Shown here: piece after piece, positions 17,483 to 24,003 of the stretch
Layout: each line of letters opens with the position of its first letter
Position numbering within the stretch: position 1 is the stretch's first letter
Assembly (NCBI RefSeq): GCF_019968905.1
Contig: NZ_CP079946.1
Span: 6,111,356-6,175,355 of the forward strand
Length of the DNA stretch: 64,000 nucleotides
Direction of reading: 5' to 3'
From: Corallococcus sp. EGB
GTDB lineage: Bacteria > Myxococcota > Myxococcia > Myxococcales > Myxococcaceae
The notes under the pieces: generated by a model
The model's database searches: none
What the model saw: the letters and a program-made list of their open reading frames with translations, nothing else
Told to the model about the DNA's origin: nothing
Position numbers and translations under genes: made by a program

Positions 17483-17951
17483 GCGCACGCTGGCTACCAC
17501 CCTGCTCGCGGGGTGTGTTTCGCTGGCATGTGACAAGCCCTCAGGGGGGAGTGCATCCATGACGACAGAGACGGCCGCGCCGGCGGCGAAGACGGGAACG
17601 GACCTGGAGACGCTGGAGAAGACGGTGACGCTGCCGCGCCGCCCACAGGCGGTGCAGTGGCGCCAGTCGCCGCGAGGCATCCAGGGAGGGCTGGGCCCCA
17701 CGGACACACAGTTCCTCGCGGTGCTGGAGTACCCGGAGGCGGAGGGCCAGGCGCTCCAGGCCACGCTGAAGCCCACGCGGCTGACGGTGAAGGTGGATGA
17801 CGGCGGGTGGCTGCCAGTGGCCACTCGCGAGGCACTGAAGGGAGCCACCGCCTACGACGCGGCGCCCTTCTTCAAGGGGTCGCTGCGCCAGGGCACCGTG
17901 TTTCAGTTGCCCCAGTCGAGCACCTTCGTCCTGGTGCTCTTCAGCGCCTGA
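17451..17951 (+). CDS. Lipoprotein overlapping the candidate toxin gene (possible immunity protein)
   Basis: A 166-residue protein with an Arg-rich N-terminus, hydrophobic stretch and lipobox LLAGC near residue 22, followed by a Ser/Gly/Thr linker. The mature part (about 110 residues) alternates strands, such as TQFLAVLEYPE and TRLTVKVDDGGWLPV, suggesting a beta-sandwich. No family was recognised. The gene starts 32 bp inside the preceding reading frame, in another phase, so expression of the two is coupled. A membrane-anchored periplasmic location would suit protection against a lipid II or cell-wall toxin; this is inference from context. Confidence 0.7.
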   Translation: MRRRVPSVAVRRTLATTLLAGCVSLACDKPSGGSASMTTETAAPAAKTGTDLETLEKTVTLPRRPQAVQWRQSPRGIQGGLGPTDTQFLAVLEYPEAEGQALQATLKPTRLTVKVDDGGWLPVATREALKGATAYDAAPFFKGSLRQGTVFQLPQSSTFVLVLFSA

Positions 17952-18094
17952 GCAGGCCGCCAGCCATCCCCAGCCCTTTCGAGCGCGAAAGCAAAGCACG
18001 GAAGGACGCGAAGGTCAGTGATGCACGCGCCCCCCTGCATAGGGAGGGCGCACCCAGCATCCGGAGCGATCCAGGACACAGCGCCCCGCACCAC

Positions 18095-19585
18095 TCACGG
18101 GGCCGGGGCGCCCAGGGACTGGGCAACAAAGAGCAAGAGGTGCGCGACCCACCGGCCCAAGCGCCCCCATGTGCCGCAAAACAGTCCATCCTCCCGGGGC
18201 TTCACCCCAGGGACGTGTCGGCGAGAGTCGACAGGAGGAACCTCGGATGCGAGGCCCGCCTCCAAGGGTGAATTCCTCCAACTGGTCCGCGCTCCCGAAG
18301 CTGAGCCCAGCACGGACTCCCGTCCGGAGGACAAATCCCCGGCATCACTGGATTCGAGCCCCAGCGAAGAAGGGAGCCGCTGCCCCTCAGCCTCCGGCGC
18401 CCCCAAGCGGTCCTCACCAGGGAGGCAACGAGCGACCCCAAGCGCATCACCGTCCTCGGAGCCAGGCACAAGACAGCGGATGCCGCACGTTCTCACGCAA
18501 GTGTGTTCCGCGACCGCTTTGTCCTGATCAGCGACCGGCGCAAGGTGACCAAGACCATCCGCCTCCACGGAGGCGCGTCCGTCCTGTACGAGAGCTGGCG
18601 CAAGGAGAGCAAGACCACCCACCTCCCTACAGGGACGTGCGTCGGGCCGTTCGTCTCGCACGGGGCTTTGCACGGGAAGACCGAGGCCCTGCTTCTCCAT
18701 GTTGAGGGGCACCTCGTACGCAGCGGACTGCTCGGCGACGGGTTCGACCCAGCCAGGGCCACACACATTCATGCCGGGAACGGCCTCCATCGCATCGGCC
18801 TGCGGGGTGGCTGACACAGGGACGCCAAGGTGGCTTTCCTCGTCACGATGGGTTTCGTGGGACACAGGCTCCTTGGAGACACGCGCGAACTGTTCGAGCA
18901 CACGCTCATCGCGAACCGTCATCAGCATTGGCAGGTCCTGCTGGAGCGCCCGCACGTCACGCTCCGACAGAGCATTCATGGCGCGAATAGCCCACTCGCG
19001 CAACGCATCACCGCCCATGAACGGCAGCAGTCGGGCTGCGGCTCCCAGAAAGGCCCGTTGCAGAGACTGAACAAGGAGCACATGCCCGGGCCGCTCCGCC
19101 ACGCGGGCCGCCAGCCGCAGCAACTCAAACTCCACCTGGGCGCACCGCTCTCCCGATTCCCACTTCCCCGCGTCCCAAAGCCCGAAGCAGACCTGCGACA
19201 ACTGATTCAAATCCCCCTGCGAGGCCTTCGCGCAGCAGTCGACCAGGAGTTCCACCATCACCTGCCGCCGGAGGCTGAAGTAGCCCTCCAGGAGCCACCG
19301 GGCCTCCGCCGAGCGCGCGTCATGCAGCGCCAGCCCCAGGTTCTCCAGCGTCAGCGACTCATCCAGTGCCACCGCGCGCGTCCTACGTCCGGGACGCTGC
19401 ACCACCAGGCCCCGCGCCGCCAGCCGGCGCAGCGCCTCACGAATGGTGCCCCGACACACGTGATGGCGACGCGCCAGCTTCACTTCCGAGCCGAACTGCC
19501 CGCAGGGCGGCAGCCGCCCCAGAGCGATATCGCGCTCCAACTCCGCCTCGATATATGCCACGAGCCCACCCCGTCCCATCCCCAT
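18095..19585 (-). CDS. GntR-family (FCD-type) regulator with a long unusual C-terminal extension
   Basis: The ATG at 19585, after GAGGAAGGGG, gives 496 residues; an upstream open extension runs into repeat DNA and was rejected. Residues about 5-70 form a GntR winged helix (AYIEAELERDIALGRLPP, FGSEVKLARRHHVCRGTIREALRRLAARGLVVQRPGR). Residues about 80-240 match an all-helical FCD ligand domain (EARWLLEGYFSLRRQVMVELL). The remaining 250 residues are atypical: low complexity, with loosely repeated units (GLALLAPALVQD, GLGHLAPVADQD), and a hydrophobic end. Typical FCD regulators are about 230 residues. A periodic palindrome array starts about 115 bp upstream of the start codon and could contain its operators. 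Confidence 0.75.
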   Translation of the reverse strand: MGMGRGGLVAYIEAELERDIALGRLPPCGQFGSEVKLARRHHVCRGTIREALRRLAARGLVVQRPGRRTRAVALDESLTLENLGLALHDARSAEARWLLEGYFSLRRQVMVELLVDCCAKASQGDLNQLSQVCFGLWDAGKWESGERCAQVEFELLRLAARVAERPGHVLLVQSLQRAFLGAAARLLPFMGGDALREWAIRAMNALSERDVRALQQDLPMLMTVRDERVLEQFARVSKEPVSHETHRDEESHLGVPVSATPQADAMEAVPGMNVCGPGWVEPVAEQSAAYEVPLNMEKQGLGLPVQSPVRDERPDARPCREVGGLALLAPALVQDGRASVEADGLGHLAPVADQDKAVAEHTCVRTCGIRCLVPGSEDGDALGVARCLPGEDRLGAPEAEGQRLPSSLGLESSDAGDLSSGRESVLGSASGARTSWRNSPLEAGLASEVPPVDSRRHVPGVKPREDGLFCGTWGRLGRWVAHLLLFVAQSLGAPAP

Positions 19586-19700
19586 CCCCTTCCTCGTCTT
19601 CGTCCCAGCATCGCCATCCAACCACAGGGGTCTGACATGGACGCGGGTGGTAAACTGTCCGCGTCTCCTTCCGGGACAGCGCGCCCCGGGCCTCAGTCTG

Positions 19701-20345
19701 CGAAAACCTGTCCGTCTGTCGGACAGGTTCACGAACGCGGAGGCCGCAGCGCAGACCTGTCCGTCTGTCGGACAAGCTCGTGGCATCCGTCCTCATGCGG
19801 TGACAGCCTGTCCGACTGTCCTACAAGCTCGCAGGCCCGTGTCCCCGCTTCGTGTCGACCCTTCCGAAAGCCAGACATGCACACAGGCCGGATCCCATAC
19901 GGAGAAAACCGGCCTGACAATCAAGGATGTTCGCGTCCCTGAACCCAAGACTGAAGCCGTCTGACTTTCGAACGCGCTCACGGTGTTTGTCCGAAATTGG
20001 CGAAGACCTGTCCGACAACGCAAACGAATGCGGCGCGGGCCACCAAGCGGCGAAACCCGTCAGACTGTTCTACAGATTCGCGACGGGTCGCCCAGGGCTG
20101 CACTGAGCCTGTCCGAATGTCCTACAGGTTCGCGGCGTGAGCCTTGGGTTACGAAAAAGACCTGTCCGACTGCTTTGCAGGTTCGCGGCCGCAGGCTGCG
20201 GGGCTGCGAAAGACTTGTCCGACTGTCCTACGAGCTCGTGGCTGGGCCCTGGGGCGCGAACAAACCTCTCCGATGGTCCGACTGTCCTACAGGTTCTCGA
20301 CGGTGGCGTTGGCCAATTAGAACTTGTCCGACTGTCGGACAGGTT
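19701..20345. repeat. Array of about 13 imperfect palindromic repeats with 50-bp periodicity
   Basis: The best copy (19707-19727) has arms CCTGTCCG and CGGACAGG around TCTGT; outer bases extend the dyad (AACC...GGTT), with CGAA before and TTCG after. Units begin near 19701, 19750, 19801, 19852, 19902, 19952, 20001, 20051, 20101, 20151, 20206, 20258 and 20315. Nine or ten are clear; those at 19852, 19902 and 19952 are badly decayed but keep phase. Each unit is about 30 bp of repeat plus about 20 bp of variable DNA. The most common right arm is CCTACAGGTTCG. No open frame fits. The array lies upstream of the GntR gene and away from any cas gene. Confidence 0.85.
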
Positions 20346-20380
20346 TCTGGAAAGCGGCCTCGGCGGGCAGCCTCTGCTTC

Positions 20381-20610
20381 CATGGCCCCATCTTGGCGTT
20401 CCCATGGTTACACCGTCGTGGCCCATGGCTTTTCCTGTCCATGGGTCCACGCTGGCGCTTGTTCGACCACTCCTCCGCGGACCGTGGCGGTCCCGGCCCG
20501 CCGTCCCCTGTTGGCATGTGTAAATACTCCGCCGCGGACCATGGTTGTCCGTGCTCCTGATTCCATGTTGGCGCCTGCTCGAGCACACCTCCTTGGGCCA
20601 TGGTTGCGCT
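20381..20610. repeat. Four degenerate tandem repeats of about 58 bp
   Basis: A TTGGC-type core recurs at 20393, 20452, 20511 and 20568 (spacing 57-59 bp), each followed 27-29 bp later by CCATGG or CCGTGG (20423, 20482, 20539, 20598), with CTCCNCCG-like sequence between. These directly follow the palindrome array but have a different sequence and period. The remaining DNA to 20758 shows neither repeat nor a convincing gene. Confidence 0.7.
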
Positions 20611-20758
20611 CCGCGAGATTCTGGTTATCACGGAGACTCATCGCCCTCGGGATTCGCCTGCGTGTTTCTGGCGGCCGGCTCAGGCCACGGTCGGCAGGGT
20701 GCCGGAGACGGCTGGCATCGATTGTTCTCTGCCAGCCGCCCTCTTTCGTCTCAGGGTG

Positions 20759-22321
20759 CTACGGCGTGCCTTCAGGCCGTGACCTCTTCTGAGGCGTGGC
20801 GCCGTGATGAACGTTGCGCGGCGTCCCGGACTTCTCATCCGCGCCACTGTCCGCTCCGTTGATGATGGCGCTCGCGAGCAGGAAGGCATTGAGGCGCAGC
20901 TGCATGAAGTTGTTCTCCATCTTCGGTGGCTGCTGCATGCGCAGGGTGCGGTCCTCGCCCTGCTGGTGCTTCGGCCACTCCGTCGCGGATGCGGGCGCTC
21001 CTGTGCGGGCGAACTGGAGCAGCCAGCCACTCACCTGGCGCGAGTATTCGCGGTCCTCATCCGTGAGCACGTCCTGGGTGGGCGGGCAGCGGGCCACCGT
21101 GTCCAGGAAGTATGGAACGTCCGAGCCGTGTGGGACGCCGCCGGGGAATTCCGGGCGGAGCTCGGTGGCCGTGTACTCGAAGTAGAAGCGCCACGCGTCG
21201 GAGACCTTCTGGTGCAGGTCCGCGACCTGCCGGGGGATCAGCGTGAAGACGATGTCGCGGCACACCTGCCGCGCCAGTTCCTCGTCGGGCGACACTCCTG
21301 GATAGAGCAGGCCGATGGGCACGTTGTTGTCCCGTAGCGCCTGGAGGACTTCCACGGGGTCCCTGCCCATGGCCTCCATCACGCTCACGTCATCGCTGGT
21401 GCTGCCCAGGATGAGCGGCACGCGAGCCTGCTGCTGCGCCTTGAACGTGGACAGGATGGACTGCGGCAGCACCGTGTCCCCCGCCACGGCCACGGGCGCC
21501 AGCGAGTGCTCTGGCGGCTGCTGCCAGAAGGACTCCGCGGGCAGTTGGCGCAGACGCTCCGGCGTCGCGTCCGCGTCCGCCACGCCCATGTCGCGGATCA
21601 GCGCTTCCCCCTTGAGCAGCGCCTTCTCCAGCGGCATCTCGTCCAGGCCGTACACGCTCATCGCCACGCCCCGGTGGAAGTAGGGTCGCGCAGCCTCCAT
21701 GCAGTAGAGGGCCAGCACGCTCTTCGCGCCCGCGGACTGGCCGATGATCGTGACGTTGCTCGCGTCTCCGCCGAACTTCGCGATGTTGCGGCTCACCCAC
21801 TGGAGCGCGGCGAGCTGGTCCAACAGGCCGAAGTTGGCGGCGCCGCCCCCCGGCTCCTGCAGGAGTGCCGGATGCGCCAGGAACCCCAGGTGCCCCAAGC
21901 GGTAGTTGAGCGTGACGAGGATGGCGTCCCGCGACGCCAGGGGGACGCCGTTGTACGGGGGCAGACCACTCGCGCCAATCACATACGCGCCGCCGTGAAT
22001 CCACACGATGACGGGCAGCTTCGCCTGGGGATCCGCGCGGGGTGTCCAGACATTGAGGTAGAGACAATCCTCGCCCATCGGGTACGGATCCCCTCCGCCT
22101 CCCGCGATGCAGGCGTCGCGAGACTGGAGCGAGGATTTGCCGAACGTGGACGCCTGCCGGATGTGCTTCCAGGGCACGACCGGGGCGGGCGGACGCCAGC
22201 GCAGCGCGCCCACGGGAGGCTGGGCGTAGGGAATGCCCTTGAAGGCATACACCCCTTCCTCGACCACGCCTTGGAGCTGTCCTTCGACGGTGCTGACGAC
22301 GGGTGCGGACTGCTGGACCAT
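20759..22321 (-). CDS. Type-B carboxylesterase/lipase family protein
   Basis: A 520-residue alpha/beta hydrolase. Family marks in order: AFKGIPYAQPPVGALRWRPP, the EDCLYLNVWTP signature (84-94), oxyanion HGGAYVIG (109-116) and nucleophile Ser196 in GDASNVTIIGQSAGAKS. The likely catalytic His is in GGVPHGSDVPYFLD. The length is normal for the family. ATG 22321 has no signal peptide, so the enzyme looks cytosolic. It would hydrolyse carboxylic esters; the natural substrate is not indicated. The C-terminal 20 residues (Arg/Lys-rich, ending RSRPEGTP) run to the edge of the repeat region. It is 137 bp downstream of the AcvB-like gene on the same strand and may be separately transcribed. Confidence 0.88.
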   Translation of the reverse strand: MVQQSAPVVSTVEGQLQGVVEEGVYAFKGIPYAQPPVGALRWRPPAPVVPWKHIRQASTFGKSSLQSRDACIAGGGGDPYPMGEDCLYLNVWTPRADPQAKLPVIVWIHGGAYVIGASGLPPYNGVPLASRDAILVTLNYRLGHLGFLAHPALLQEPGGGAANFGLLDQLAALQWVSRNIAKFGGDASNVTIIGQSAGAKSVLALYCMEAARPYFHRGVAMSVYGLDEMPLEKALLKGEALIRDMGVADADATPERLRQLPAESFWQQPPEHSLAPVAVAGDTVLPQSILSTFKAQQQARVPLILGSTSDDVSVMEAMGRDPVEVLQALRDNNVPIGLLYPGVSPDEELARQVCRDIVFTLIPRQVADLHQKVSDAWRFYFEYTATELRPEFPGGVPHGSDVPYFLDTVARCPPTQDVLTDEDREYSRQVSGWLLQFARTGAPASATEWPKHQQGEDRTLRMQQPPKMENNFMQLRLNAFLLASAIINGADSGADEKSGTPRNVHHGATPQKRSRPEGTP

Positions 22322-22458
22322 GTTTGGAACCCCCCACGAGGCCAGACCCGCCAGGGCCGGGCCGGAGCGAAGTAGAGATTCCGTTCGTGCAAGTCAATGC
22401 AGGACATCCCAAAGACAATCTCCGTCCGCCAGCCGACTCGCGCCCCGACTCCGGAGCA

Positions 22459-24003
22459 TCAGGGCAATGCCATACCGAGTTCCCGCAGGACGAGCCGGGA
22501 GATGGCGGCATAGTCCCCGTCGAAGTGGTGCCCCCCCTTGAGCAAAACGGCTCGGGCACCGGGCACTCCGGACAGCGTGGGGCAGAGACTGTCGGAGAGT
22601 TCCTCGTCGCCGTAAAGACAGAGCACGGGCGTCCCCTTCAGGGCCTGCACGTCCGGGAGCACCGCGTTCGTGGGCTGGCCCTTGCCACCGAAGATGTCGG
22701 TGACGTGCACCTCGAACTCCGCCTCCTTGCCGGGCGCGAGCAGCACGGCCAGCCGCACGCGCTCACGCAGTTCCCCTGGCAGTCGCGCGGCGATGGCCGG
22801 CACCACGTCCGCGCCACGCGAGTAGCCCACCAGCACCACGCGCTGCTTGCCCCATGCCGAGAGGAAGTGTCGCAGCACCCGGGCCACGTCCGCGGACGTC
22901 TCCTCCGGTGTGCGGCGCTTCCAGAAGTAGCGCAGCGAGTTGAAACCCACGACGGGGATGCCCTGCGCGGCGAGCGACTCGGACACGGACTGGTCCAGGC
23001 TGGCCCAGCCACCGTCGCCAGTGACGAAGAGCGCCAGCGTGTCGCTCGGGACGTTCGACGTCGCGGGGACCTCCACCAGCGGCAGCCCCTCCACCGACGC
23101 ATCCCCCGCGAGTGCCCCCTCACCCGCATCCGGCGCGGGCGCGCCCGTGGAGACGGGCGGCCATTTCTCCGAGCCGAGCGGCGTGGCGGCGGCGTCATGC
23201 GCGGCCAGCAGCGCCCCCTGCCATGAGTCCACCGGCATTCGGGCCAGTCCCGGCCCCGGCACCGTCAACACTCGGGCCATCTCCAACGCGCGGGTGAAGT
23301 CGTGGGCCGCCTTCACCGGATGGTCCGGGTCGCGGTCCGCGATGAGCACCACCCAGGGCTGCTTCAGCGCTCGCGCGGGGGCCAGCCGCTCGCGCGCGCC
23401 CTTTTCCGCGCGCGAGCGCACCAGCCCCGCGCCCGGACAGAGGGTCGCGGACGTCGCCAGCTCCGGCGAGAAGTCCACGCTCACCGCGCCCCGGAACGTG
23501 CCCGGCGGCGCCTGGGCCAGCGCCGCGTAGGCCACCGCCGCGCCCACGCCATCCCCCACGAGGACAGGGTGCAGGTACTCGGGCAGTTCCGCGTGCTGCT
23601 GGTACCCCTGGCTCAAGACCTCCAAATCACCCGCCGGGTAGCCGCACCGGGCGCCCTTCTCCAGGGCGTGCAGGTAGGCCCTCGCATCCACCGCGAGCAC
23701 CAACGCGCCGTGCGAGGCCAGGACCCTGGACAGCTCCAGCGCGCGGCCCTGATCCGCGGCTCCGTCCGCGAGGAACAGCACCACCGTCCCGGGCCGCTCC
23801 GGCGGCGTCACCACCGTGACCTGGCCAAAGCGGCCCCCGGCGTGCAGCGTCTCCACTCGGGGCGGGGACGGGGCCACGGGCGCGGGAGCGGCCACGGGCG
23901 CCGGAACACCGGGCGTCTCCGCGCACGTTCGCGCCCACGGAACAAGCACCAGGGTCAACATCCCCACGGCGCCCACCACGAACCAGCCCGCGCGCCTCTT
24001 CAT
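22459..24003 (-). CDS. acvB: AcvB/VirJ-like periplasmic hydrolase, probable aminoacyl-phosphatidylglycerol hydrolase
   Basis: A 514-residue exported protein: Lys/Arg start, hydrophobic segment and cleavage region near residue 28. Two alpha/beta-hydrolase-like halves are seen. The first lacks a nucleophile (VLVGDGVGAAVAY). The second carries Ser395 in VLVGYSRGADVVP, Asp466 in CLYGDEE and His492/493 in GGHHFDGD, a complete triad. The ATG overlaps the upstream mprF stop by 4 bp (24000-24003). In Agrobacterium and Rhizobium, AcvB next to LpiA/MprF hydrolyses lysyl-phosphatidylglycerol in the periplasm, so gene order strongly supports the same job. The gene name is by homology of architecture and context only. 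Confidence 0.85.
   Translation of the reverse strand: MKRRAGWFVVGAVGMLTLVLVPWARTCAETPGVPAPVAAPAPVAPSPPRVETLHAGGRFGQVTVVTPPERPGTVVLFLADGAADQGRALELSRVLASHGALVLAVDARAYLHALEKGARCGYPAGDLEVLSQGYQQHAELPEYLHPVLVGDGVGAAVAYAALAQAPPGTFRGAVSVDFSPELATSATLCPGAGLVRSRAEKGARERLAPARALKQPWVVLIADRDPDHPVKAAHDFTRALEMARVLTVPGPGLARMPVDSWQGALLAAHDAAATPLGSEKWPPVSTGAPAPDAGEGALAGDASVEGLPLVEVPATSNVPSDTLALFVTGDGGWASLDQSVSESLAAQGIPVVGFNSLRYFWKRRTPEETSADVARVLRHFLSAWGKQRVVLVGYSRGADVVPAIAARLPGELRERVRLAVLLAPGKEAEFEVHVTDIFGGKGQPTNAVLPDVQALKGTPVLCLYGDEELSDSLCPTLSGVPGARAVLLKGGHHFDGDYAAISRLVLRELGMALP

Noticed and set aside
19701-20345. CRISPR array
   Set aside because: Unit size looks similar, but repeats diverge strongly, the dyad is a long near-perfect palindrome, variable parts are only about 20 bp, and no cas gene is in the window.
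19983-20792. Long plus-strand open frame across the repeat region
   Set aside because: Its translation only repeats short peptides dictated by the DNA repeats (SDCPT, RLSDR) in several frames; no start signal or domain.
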